This document shows positions 25,555-34,177 of a stretch of 64,000 nucleotides of DNA, one piece after another. Each line of letters starts with the position of its first letter. The stretch's first letter is position 1. This DNA comes from Prochlorococcus marinus XMU1411 (GTDB taxonomy: Bacteria; Cyanobacteriota; Cyanobacteriia; PCC-6307; Cyanobiaceae): assembly GCF_017696075.1 (NCBI RefSeq), contig NZ_JAAORI010000003.1, positions 372,001 to 436,000 of the forward strand, written 5' to 3'. The translations under genes and the position numbers were made by a program. Below the pieces are notes generated by a model. That model searched no databases and was not told where the DNA came from. It was given only the letters and a program-made list of their open reading frames with translations.

Positions 25555-26798
25555 TTACTAGGGGATGCAACTAAAGTGAATTTCTCGCCACGGATATATT
25601 CTGTTATCTCTTTGAAGTTATCTAAGTCATTCCAATATTTTAAATGACTCTCTAAATCATTTATTGAAGATTTTCTCCCCCAAAGAAGTTCATTTCCAAA
25701 GAACGAAGAGAGTTGTGTAGATGTCTCTAAATTAAAGATATAATTACTTTTCACAATATTTATTGCTTTTTTTATTTCATCCAAAGCCAAGGCTTTACAA
25801 TTTGAGATCTCATCTATAGTTTTATTAATTTGCTTTTCTACTAAATCAATATCTTTGGACTCACAACTTGCTTCCATTATAAATAAACCACCTAATTCTC
25901 CAGCATTTACATCTACATATACCGATTCAACAAGATTACTATCTTCTTTTAAAATTTTAACTAATCTGCTGTTTCTTCCTACAGCGAGAATTGACGCTAA
26001 TATCTCCAGCCCAATAATATTTTTTTGATCATTTAGGTTTGGGATAAACCAAGCCATAAATATTCTTGAAAACTCTAAATTATCAAACTTAACTGACTCT
26101 CTACCATTCCTGATTTTTAAAGAAGGTATATTTTTTAGATTTATTAATTTTTTGCTTTCTTTTATGCCCGATAGATCACTTTTTTCAAAAATTTTATAAA
26201 TTTCTTCAGAGAGATTCCCAGCAATTGCAATACAAATTTTTTCAGTAGTGTAATGTTTGCTATGAAATTTCACAAGGTCATTTATCTCTAAGTTTTTAAT
26301 ACTATGTTCAGTTCCCAAAATTGAATTGGCATAATTCGGACTTAACCAAACCCTTTTCAAAAAATAATTAAATAGTCTTTCTTCAGGCTGATCATTTTGT
26401 TGTTTTATTTCATCAATAACTACGCCTTTTTCTTTTATAAATTCCTCAGCATTAAAAACTGGAGCAATGACAATATTTGTCAAAAGAGCAAGTGATTCTT
26501 TAAAGTTACTGGGTGGAACTAATACATGGTAATGTACATCATCATAACCAGTTGAAGCGTTACTTATTCCGCCTAGTGATTCAATTTTATGGTCAAACTC
26601 ACCTGGCATTATTTTGTTAGATCCTTTAAAAATCATATGTTCTAGAAAATGAGCAGTGCCGTTTTTATCAACATCCTCAAATGAAGAACCTGCTTTGCAC
26701 CAAATATCAATGCTTATAAGCGGCAATTCTTTATTATCCACAAACACACATCTAGTTTTGCTTGAATGGGTGTAGTAATTAACATCTCCTACGTTCAT
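25548..26798 (-). CDS. M16-family zinc peptidase, catalytic subunit
   Basis: This 416-residue M16 peptidase has an intact inverted zinc motif HFLEH at 50-54 (GTAHFLEHMIFKGS) and the downstream Glu in the GVVIDEIKQQNDQPEE segment. It is upstream of, and overlaps by 7 bp, the gene for the inactive M16 partner. It has no signal peptide, so it is cytoplasmic. It diverges from pcyA with 41 bp between. Confidence 0.92.
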   Translation of the reverse strand: MNVGDVNYYTHSSKTRCVFVDNKELPLISIDIWCKAGSSFEDVDKNGTAHFLEHMIFKGSNKIMPGEFDHKIESLGGISNASTGYDDVHYHVLVPPSNFKESLALLTNIVIAPVFNAEEFIKEKGVVIDEIKQQNDQPEERLFNYFLKRVWLSPNYANSILGTEHSIKNLEINDLVKFHSKHYTTEKICIAIAGNLSEEIYKIFEKSDLSGIKESKKLINLKNIPSLKIRNGRESVKFDNLEFSRIFMAWFIPNLNDQKNIIGLEILASILAVGRNSRLVKILKEDSNLVESVYVDVNAGELGGLFIMEASCESKDIDLVEKQINKTIDEISNCKALALDEIKKAINIVKSNYIFNLETSTQLSSFFGNELLWGRKSSINDLESHLKYWNDLDNFKEITEYIRGEKFTLVASPSKC

Positions 26799-26815
26799 TT
26801 CGGTTCTCTCTTTAA

Positions 26816-27564
<749 letters not shown>

Positions 27565-27565
<1 letters not shown>

Positions 27566-28479
27566 TGAAATTAAAAATATTAAAAAATTTATTTATTTAT
27601 TTTTTATTATTTACACCAATATCTCTTGGTGTTATTTCCTGTTCTGGAAATAATAAATCTAGTTCAAAATTTAAAGAGGAAATAACTTTAGATTTCATAC
27701 CTCCTATTACAGCTGTTGCAGCACTTGGTCAACTTTCTCCTTCGGGAGAGATTAGACAATTGGCAGCTCCAATAAGTCAGTTTGGCTCTTCCCCCCGAAT
27801 TGTTGAAATTTTAGTAAATGAAGGAGATTTCGTAAAAAAAGGTGATATCTTGGCAATCTTTGAAAATGGAGAAAAATTAATTGCTGATCTTGAAAGAAAC
27901 GAAAATCTAATTAATACTATTAACGAAGAAATTACCCTAAAGAAAAATCAAATTCAAAGGTATGAGCTAGCTTTGAGCAAAGATGTATATTCTTTTGTAG
28001 AGTTTTCACAAAGAAAAGATGAATTATTAAAATTGCAAAAAGAGAAAATAAACCTAATCGGAGATCAAAAAAATATCAAGATAGATCTATTTAATTCAAA
28101 ATTAAGGAGTCCAATCGATGGTTTTATCCTTGGAATAAACTCGAGAGTTGGTGAAAGGCCCCAAAATGAAGGGATTTTGGAGATTGGTTCCAGTCAAAAA
28201 ATGGAAGCATTGATAGAGGTTTATGAATCTGACATCGATAGAGTCTTTATCTCTCAGAATGTTGAATTGAGCAGTGAGAATGGAGGTTTCCAAAAAAATC
28301 TTAAAGGAAAGGTGATTAGGATTAGTCCTCAGGTAAAACAAAGAAAAGTTCTATCGACTGATCCAACAGGGGATGCTGATTCGCGAATTATCGAGGTACT
28401 AGTAAAACTAGATCAAGATTCTATAGATATCGTTCAAAACTATGCAGGAATGAAAGTGATTGCAAAATTTATTCCCTAA
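27565..28479 (+). CDS. devB: DevB-type membrane fusion protein (HlyD family)
   Basis: This 304-residue periplasmic adaptor belongs to a DevBCA exporter. The N-terminal hydrophobic helix is followed by a lipobox-like GVISC (Cys about 26), so it may be lipid-anchored. Next come a lipoyl-type half (GDFVKKGDILAIFENGE), a helical hairpin (about 110-165) and the second half (LRSPIDGFILGI). DevB links DevCA to an outer-membrane channel. In heterocyst formers the system exports glycolipids; in unicellular species the cargo is unknown. It overlaps pcyA and devC by 1 nt each. Confidence 0.88.
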
Positions 28480-29651
28480 TGAGTTTTTCTTTTTTAAAAT
28501 TCAGAAAAATACCATTAGCTTGGTTGTTATTAACTAGGCAACCATTAAGGTTAGCTGTTGCAATAGCTGGAATTAGTTTTGCAGGGATATTGATGTTTAT
28601 GCAATTAGGTTTTAGAGATGGTTTATTTGATACGAGCGTAACTATTCATAAACTTCTAGATGCCGATCTTGTTTTAATAAGTCCCAGATCAAAAAGTTCT
28701 ATAAGCATGAGTGGATTCCCAAAAAGAAGATTAATTCAAACTCTCGCAGTAGAAGATGTTGAAAAAACTGCTCCCGTTAATCTAAATTATTTACTTTGGA
28801 GAAATCCCGAAAATCTTAAAACTAGATCAATACTTGCATTAGGTTTTAATCCCTCCGATTCACTTCTTTTAGATAAGGGATTCTCAAGGAAAGCTTATAA
28901 ATTGAGAAATCCATCAAGAGTTCTTTTTGACAAATTATCTAGACCTGAATTTGGACCAATTGAAGAATGGTTCTTATCTGAAAAAAAAGTTGAGACTGAG
29001 GTTGCTGGAAAAAGAGTAATTGTTGAGGGCCTTGTGGAGTTGGGGCCATCTTTTGGTGCAGATGGTAATTTGATAACTAGTCGAGAAACCTTCTTAAGAC
29101 TTTTTCCTGCTAATCCTCCTGGAAGTATAGAAATTGGTTTAGTAAAGCTAAAAAAAGGATCTGATCCTGAATTGATTTCAAGGATATTAAATAACTCACT
29201 CCCAAATGATGTTAGGGTTCTTACAAAAAATCAATTTATAGAATTTGAGAAGAATTATTGGAAAAATAGTACTGCAATAGGTTTCATATTTAGTTTGGGA
29301 GCATTGATGGGTTTCGTTGTAGGGTGTGTGGTTGTTTATCAAATTCTTTATAGTGACGTTACAGATCACCTCCCAGAGTACGCCACCTTATTGGCAATGG
29401 GGTATAGAATTAAGTCCCTTTTCTTTGTTGTAGCTAGAGAGGGGTTTTTGTTGGCATTGTTTGGTTATTTACCTGCTTATTTCTCTGGTCAAATACTTTA
29501 CTCAGTTATAAGAAGTTCTACTAAACTCCCAATAATAATGGATGCAGAAAAAACGATTTTAATTTTCGTTTTAGTTTTAGTTATGTGTATGGGTTCCGCC
29601 GCTGTTGCGATGCGTAAATTAGTTGACGCTGATCCTGCCGAAATTTTTTAA
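28479..29651 (+). CDS. devC: DevC-type ABC exporter permease
   Basis: This 390-residue FtsX-like permease has an N-terminal membrane helix (LRLAVAIAGISFAGILMFMQ, about 24-43), a large periplasmic domain and three C-terminal helices from about residue 265. The family start FRKIPLAWLLLTRQPLRLAVA is clear. It pairs with the ATPase DevA encoded next. It overlaps devB by 1 nt (TAATG), and devA follows after 13 bp. Confidence 0.9.
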   Translation: MSFSFLKFRKIPLAWLLLTRQPLRLAVAIAGISFAGILMFMQLGFRDGLFDTSVTIHKLLDADLVLISPRSKSSISMSGFPKRRLIQTLAVEDVEKTAPVNLNYLLWRNPENLKTRSILALGFNPSDSLLLDKGFSRKAYKLRNPSRVLFDKLSRPEFGPIEEWFLSEKKVETEVAGKRVIVEGLVELGPSFGADGNLITSRETFLRLFPANPPGSIEIGLVKLKKGSDPELISRILNNSLPNDVRVLTKNQFIEFEKNYWKNSTAIGFIFSLGALMGFVVGCVVVYQILYSDVTDHLPEYATLLAMGYRIKSLFFVVAREGFLLALFGYLPAYFSGQILYSVIRSSTKLPIIMDAEKTILIFVLVLVMCMGSAAVAMRKLVDADPAEIF

Positions 29652-29664
29652 CAATTGAAGATAA

Positions 29665-30393
29665 ATGGTTAAAGCTAATAAATCAAAAAAAATTATTAAA
29701 AACTTAAAAACAGTATCAATAAATAATTTGAGTCACTTTTATGGAGAAAATGAAAATAAAAAACAAGTTCTTAATGATGTTAATTTAAGTATTGATAAAG
29801 GTGAGTTGGTTCTTTTAAGAGGGCCCTCCGGATGTGGCAAAACTACTCTTTTAACCTTAATTGGTGCATTAAGAACCTGCCAAAGTGGTGATTTAACTGT
29901 ATTAGATAATCAGTTAAATGGAGCATCAAGAAAAACTTGTCAGATTCTTAGAAGAAGTATTGGCATGATTTTTCAGGGTCATAATCTCCTTAGATGTTTA
30001 ACAGCTGAACAAAATGTTCAAATGGGCGCCGATTTAATAAAAGGTTTAACATATTTGCAAAGACGTGAAATAGCACAAAATTGGTTGTCAGCAGTTGGAT
30101 TAGAAGATCATCAGAAAAAGTTACCCAATGACTTGTCAGGAGGCCAGAAACAGAGAGTAGCAATTGCTCGGGCTTTATCTGCTAACCCAAAACTTTTACT
30201 AGCTGATGAGCCCACTTCTGCTTTAGATAGCGTAACAGGTAGAGAAATAGTAACCCTTTTAAGAAAACTAGCAAAAGAGCAAAATTGTTCTGTACTTATG
30301 GTGACTCATGATCCAAGGATTTCTGATATGGCAGATAGGATATTAAGTATGGAAGATGGTAAAATATATAATGCTCATAGTGAGCTAATATAA
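29665..30393 (+). CDS. devA: DevA-type ABC exporter ATPase
   Basis: This 242-residue ATP-binding subunit of the DevBCA exporter, in the MacB/LolD branch, has Walker A GPSGCGKTT at 53-61, the Q-loop IFQGHNLL, the signature LSGGQKQRVAIARAL, Walker B LLLADEP and the switch HDPRISDMADR. It completes an operon that begins with pcyA. A basic micro-gene follows 17 bp later. Confidence 0.92.
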   Translation: MVKANKSKKIIKNLKTVSINNLSHFYGENENKKQVLNDVNLSIDKGELVLLRGPSGCGKTTLLTLIGALRTCQSGDLTVLDNQLNGASRKTCQILRRSIGMIFQGHNLLRCLTAEQNVQMGADLIKGLTYLQRREIAQNWLSAVGLEDHQKKLPNDLSGGQKQRVAIARALSANPKLLLADEPTSALDSVTGREIVTLLRKLAKEQNCSVLMVTHDPRISDMADRILSMEDGKIYNAHSELI

Positions 30394-30410
30394 TGAAAAG
30401 TTAAAAATTT

Positions 30411-30560
30411 ATGTCTAAGAGAAGGAATCTAAAAAAAGAAAAGCAGGAACGTAATCGAGCATATGCTAGAAAGTTCAAAAAAAGGAAGCTAAGAACTGAT
30501 GGTAGACCTGATGGTGGAAATGTTACAGGCACATCAAACAATGGCGGCGCAGCTGATTAG
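30411..30560 (+). CDS. 49-residue highly basic micro-protein
   Basis: This frame encodes 49 residues. The first 30 are extremely basic (KRRNLKKEKQERNRAYARKF then KKRKLR) and the end is Gly/Asn/Ala-rich and probably disordered (GGNVTGTSNNGG). The charge pattern suggests binding to RNA or the ribosome. It starts 17 bp after devA and is followed at once by a candidate terminator, so it is probably the last gene of that transcript. I do not recognise a family. Confidence 0.65.
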   Translation: MSKRRNLKKEKQERNRAYARKFKKRKLRTDGRPDGGNVTGTSNNGGAAD

Positions 30561-30579
30561 GGAAAGAGCCCCTTTTTTT
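30559..30579 (+). terminator. Short stem-loop with T7 tail
   Basis: AGGG (30559-30562) can pair with CCCT (30570-30573) around a 7-nt loop, and seven T follow. The stem is short but the position, overlapping the stop codon of the basic micro-gene at the end of the pcyA-dev cluster, favours a terminator. Confidence 0.5.
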
Positions 30580-30612
30580 GATTCTTTTTGTTATGCATAA
30601 TAAAGCGTGATC

Positions 30613-31524
30613 ATGAATGTAAGTATTGTTATACCGACTTACAATAGAAAACCCATATTAGAGAAATGTCTAATTGCACTTGAGAATCAAAAATTAAATA
30701 GCAATACTAGTAATTATGAAGTCATAGTAGTGGATGATGGATCTACTGATGGAACAAGTGCATGGATAAATAACAATAAAGCTAATCTCCCTCATGTGGT
30801 TCTGTTTCAACAAGAACATGGTGGGCCTGCAATGGGAAGAAATCTTGGGGTAATTAAATCAAAATATGAAATTATTATATTTATTGATAGTGATCTTATT
30901 GTTTTAGATGATTTTATAAATAGTCACGTAGAAAAATTACTTACCTCTTGGAGAAAAAATGATAAAAAATGCTTTACCTATGGCTCTGTGGTCAATACAT
31001 CTAATTTTCTAAATCCTCAGAGTGAAAAACATAAAATACTGGACACTTCTTTTGCTTACTTCGCTACTGGGAATGTTGCGATATCAAAAGAATTGATTTT
31101 AAGCGTCGGCTTATTTGATACATCTTTTAGTCTTTACGGTTGGGAGGATTTAGAACTTGGAGAAAGATTAAAAAAAATTGGGACAAAATTAATTAAATGT
31201 CCAAATGCAGTAGGTTTTCATTGGCATCCACCATTTAATTGTGAACAAATAGATTCATTAATATCTCAAGAAAAAGAGAGAGCAAAAATGGCTTTAGTTT
31301 TTTATAAGAAACACCCAAATTTAAGGGTTAGATTTATGATTCAATTAACTCCACTCCATAATTTACTTTGGCAAATTCTTTGCTTGGGAGGACTAATCAG
31401 TGTTGATAGAATCCTTCCTTTATTAAGATTCCTAGTAAATATAAGAAGAAATAGACTTGCACTTGAAATACTTAGGATCCCTCTAAATATGATTTACATT
31501 AAACAGTTAACCAAATCAAGATAA
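30613..31524 (+). CDS. Family 2 glycosyltransferase
   Basis: This GT-A glycosyltransferase has about 303 residues. The N-terminus reads VSIVIPTYNRKPILEKCL and is followed by VVVDDGSTDGTSAW, the donor-binding DxD-type IFIDSDLIV, and the acceptor-side GWEDLELGERL (the ED acid-base motif). It probably builds cell-surface polysaccharide. The acceptor is unknown. I prefer the ATG at 30613 over the GTG at 30607, since it puts the first strand at the N-terminus. A weak amphipathic or hydrophobic segment near residue 255 may touch the membrane. Confidence 0.85.
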   Translation: MNVSIVIPTYNRKPILEKCLIALENQKLNSNTSNYEVIVVDDGSTDGTSAWINNNKANLPHVVLFQQEHGGPAMGRNLGVIKSKYEIIIFIDSDLIVLDDFINSHVEKLLTSWRKNDKKCFTYGSVVNTSNFLNPQSEKHKILDTSFAYFATGNVAISKELILSVGLFDTSFSLYGWEDLELGERLKKIGTKLIKCPNAVGFHWHPPFNCEQIDSLISQEKERAKMALVFYKKHPNLRVRFMIQLTPLHNLLWQILCLGGLISVDRILPLLRFLVNIRRNRLALEILRIPLNMIYIKQLTKSR

Positions 31525-31577
31525 AAAACTTTTAGAAATACACATCACTTGCTAGGATAGTTGAAACAAATTTCACA

Positions 31578-31641
31578 CATCTGACAGTTTCGGGTGAATT
31601 ATTAATATTAATTCCCCGTCAGATGGAGGCTAACCCGAAAC
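31578..31641 (+). promoter_or_regulatory. rpsB leader RNA predicted to fold as an H-type pseudoknot
   Basis: Two perfect helices interleave: CATCTGAC (31578-31585) pairs with GTCAGATG (31618-31625), and GTTTCGGGT (31587-31595) pairs with ACCCGAAAC (31633-31641). The order is a, b, a', b', which is a pseudoknot. A GGAGG (31625-31629) sits between a' and b', and the ATG of rpsB is at 31655. Pseudoknotted rpsB leaders through which protein S2 represses its own operon are known in other bacteria; equivalence here is inference. A TAGGAT hexamer at 31553 could be the promoter, giving a leader of about 90 nt. Confidence 0.75.
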
Positions 31642-31654
31642 CCCTTTTTAAATT

Positions 31655-32359
31655 ATGGCTGTTGTATCACTATCAGAAATGATGGAAGCTGGTGCTCATT
31701 TTGGGCATCAAACTAGACGTTGGAATCCCAAGATGTCTAAGTATATATATTGCGCGAGAAATGGAGTTCATATTATTGATCTTGTAAAAACAGCATTGTG
31801 TATGAACAATGCATATAAATGGACGAGAAACGCTGCAAAAAGCGGTAAACGTTTCCTATTTGTCGGTACAAAAAAACAAGCATCAGATGTAGTAGCTCAG
31901 GAAGCTACACGCTGTGGGGCTGCATATGTAAATCAAAGATGGCTTGGAGGGATGTTGACTAATTGGACAACAATGAAAGCTAGGATTGAAAGATTAAAGG
32001 ATCTAGAAAGAATGGAAAGTAGTGGTTCAATAGCAATGAGGCCAAAAAAAGAAGCTGCAGTATTAAGGAGAGAACTTGAAAGATTACAAAAATACTTAGG
32101 TGGACTTAAGGGTATGAGAAGATTACCAGATGTAGTTGTATTGGTTGATCAGAGAAGAGAATCTAATGCAGTATTAGAAGCTAGAAAATTAGATATCTCA
32201 TTAGTATCAATGTTGGATACAAATTGCGATCCGGATTTGTGTGAAGTTCCAATTCCTTGTAACGATGATGCCGTTAGATCTGTGCAACTTATTTTAGGAA
32301 GACTTGCAGATGCCATAAATGAGGGTAGAAAGGGCTCTAATGCCGAAAGGAAAAATTAA
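31655..32359 (+). CDS. rpsB: 30S ribosomal protein S2
   Basis: The 234-residue protein is S2 by its start ([20 protein letters not shown]), [34 protein letters not shown] and the C-terminal [19 protein letters not shown]2 sits on the back of the small subunit and is added late in assembly. It is followed 44 bp later by tsf, the standard bacterial order, and is preceded by a structured leader. Confidence 0.98.
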   Translation: MAVVSLSEMMEAGAHFGHQTRRWNPKMSKYIYCARNGVHIIDLVKTALCMNNAYKWTRNAAKSGKRFLFVGTKKQASDVVAQEATRCGAAYVNQRWLGGMLTNWTTMKARIERLKDLERMESSGSIAMRPKKEAAVLRRELERLQKYLGGLKGMRRLPDVVVLVDQRRESNAVLEARKLDISLVSMLDTNCDPDLCEVPIPCNDDAVRSVQLILGRLADAINEGRKGSNAERKN

Positions 32360-32403
32360 ATTCCAATTTAAAACTTACTATTCACTATTTTTTATTACTT
32401 CAA

Positions 32404-33060
32404 ATGGGAAACATTACAGCAAAACTTGTAAAAGATCTTAGAGACAAAACTGGCGCAGGAATGATGGACTGCAAAAAAGCACTTAACGAAACTGATGGAA
32501 ATGTTGATAAAGCTTTGGAATGGTTAAGAAAGAAAGGCATAGCTAGTGCTGAAAAGAAATCGGGAAGAGTTGCTGCTGAGGGTTCAATTGGTAGTTATAT
32601 ACATACTGGATCAAGAGTGGGAGTTCTACTAGAGTTAAATTGTGAAACTGATTTTGTTGCTAGAGGTGACATTTTTCAATCTCTGTTGAAAGATGTCTCA
32701 ATGCAAGTAGCAGCTTGCCCAAATGTTGAGTATGTCTCAATTGATGAAATACCAGAAGATGTTGTAAAAAAAGAAAAGCAGATTGAGATGGGGAGAGATG
32801 ATTTATCTGGAAAACCAGAACAAATTAAAGAAAAAATAGTTGAAGGGAGAATTGCGAAAAGACTTAATGAGCTGGTCTTGCTTGCACAACCTTATATTAA
32901 AGATAGTTCTCTTACTGTTGAGGATCTCGTAAAACAAGCAGCTGCAAAAATTGGAGAAAATATCAAAGTAAGACGCTTTACAAGATATACATTAGGTGAA
33001 GGTATCGAAAAAAATCAGATTGATTTCGCTGAAGAGGTCGCATCAATGCAATCAAACTAG
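32404..33060 (+). CDS. tsf: Translation elongation factor Ts
   Basis: EF-Ts recycles EF-Tu by releasing GDP. The 218 residues have the UBA-like N-terminus ([20 protein letters not shown]), the TDF motif within [11 protein letters not shown], and the ending [20 protein letters not shown] of the short, single-core cyanobacterial form. It follows rpsB on the same transcript, and an unknown gene begins 12 bp after its stop. Confidence 0.97.
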   Translation: MGNITAKLVKDLRDKTGAGMMDCKKALNETDGNVDKALEWLRKKGIASAEKKSGRVAAEGSIGSYIHTGSRVGVLLELNCETDFVARGDIFQSLLKDVSMQVAACPNVEYVSIDEIPEDVVKKEKQIEMGRDDLSGKPEQIKEKIVEGRIAKRLNELVLLAQPYIKDSSLTVEDLVKQAAAKIGENIKVRRFTRYTLGEGIEKNQIDFAEEVASMQSN

Positions 33061-33072
33061 TTTTTTAATGAT

Positions 33073-34155
33073 GTGAATAATTTCAATAATTACGAATATA
33101 TAGATAAAATTAATTCTCAATTAGAGAGAGCTGACATAAAAAAAAGAATATTAACTAGAAATATCTATAGGGAATATGAATTTTACCTTAATCTTGTACG
33201 AGATCTACTTTATATCTCTGTAGAAAAAGGGCTTAACCAAATATATAGTTATCCAAAAATTAATGATAAGTTCTTAAGTGAAAATGAATTTTGTGGTTTC
33301 TTTGAAAATAAAATAAGTAAACTTATTTATACAAATTTGCCCTTATTAACAGTAGAACAATTAAAAATAAATGAAATTGACAAAAATATAAATGAGGAAG
33401 TTAATTTTAATAGTTTAGATAGTTTAGATAGTTTAGATAGTTCCTCAAAAACAATGTATGACCAAAAAGTAAAATTTCAATATAAAGATGGTTTTCAATC
33501 AGAAGAACCCATTCAGTTCCATATTAGTAAAGATATTTCAAATACTTCTGAATATTATCAGGCTGATAATTATGAGAAATTTGTATCACTTGATTTAGAT
33601 AGTAATTATTTATCTGGTAATAATATTATTGAAAATTTAGGAGTTGAAAAACAATTTTTTTACTCCCTTCTTGAACTAATAGGGGAATTAAAGGTTGAAA
33701 ATCCAAGACATCCAGAAAAAGACGATATCAATCAAATTGATATTTCACGCAAAAATAACATTCTTAAAATTTTTGATTTAATAGACAAGTCATTGGAAAA
33801 TTTACTATTGAATCTTTCATATAAGATTAACAAAGAATTATTTAAGGCAAATCTAATTAAAAAAATGATATCAAAAGATTCCTTTGATTATTTAGTAGGC
33901 AAAAATTTGATGATTAAACATCCTTATCCTTTTGTTATTAATTTCGAATTAAACTTAAATCGGTCATCATTAAACGAAAATAATTTTCCAAGCATTATTT
34001 TCTTCAATATATCTACTGTTGAGCTAGAGTTTAAAAATTTAAATCTTTCTATTCAAAGGAACAAAATAAATGAGCTAAAAAATCAATTTCAGCGTTTGAT
34101 TAAAAAAGAGACATATTGGAGGCAAAAAGAAATAACTTTGAATAAGATACGTTGA
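33073..34155 (+). CDS. Hypothetical protein between tsf and recG
   Basis: This 360-residue protein with a GTG start is not one I recognise. The N-terminal 90 residues are helical (REYEFYLNLVRDLLYISVEKG). A low-complexity linker with an SLD triplet repeat spans about 112-125. The second half (about 195-360) is mixed and ends in a helical, basic segment. There are no membrane segments. Its location, 12 bp after tsf and 22 bp before recG, suggests one operon and perhaps a housekeeping role specific to marine cyanobacteria, but no function can be assigned. Confidence 0.65.
   Translation: MNNFNNYEYIDKINSQLERADIKKRILTRNIYREYEFYLNLVRDLLYISVEKGLNQIYSYPKINDKFLSENEFCGFFENKISKLIYTNLPLLTVEQLKINEIDKNINEEVNFNSLDSLDSLDSSSKTMYDQKVKFQYKDGFQSEEPIQFHISKDISNTSEYYQADNYEKFVSLDLDSNYLSGNNIIENLGVEKQFFYSLLELIGELKVENPRHPEKDDINQIDISRKNNILKIFDLIDKSLENLLLNLSYKINKELFKANLIKKMISKDSFDYLVGKNLMIKHPYPFVINFELNLNRSSLNENNFPSIIFFNISTVELEFKNLNLSIQRNKINELKNQFQRLIKKETYWRQKEITLNKIR
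33412..33442 (+). repeat. In-frame 9-bp tandem repeat (SLD x3)
   Basis: AGTTTAGAT occurs three times in tandem (33412-33438) with a partial fourth copy. It encodes Ser-Leu-Asp repeats in the linker of the gene between tsf and recG. The unit is a multiple of three, so copy-number changes would lengthen or shorten the linker without breaking the frame. Confidence 0.9.
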
Positions 34156-34177
34156 AAAAATAACTTTCTTTTCAAAT

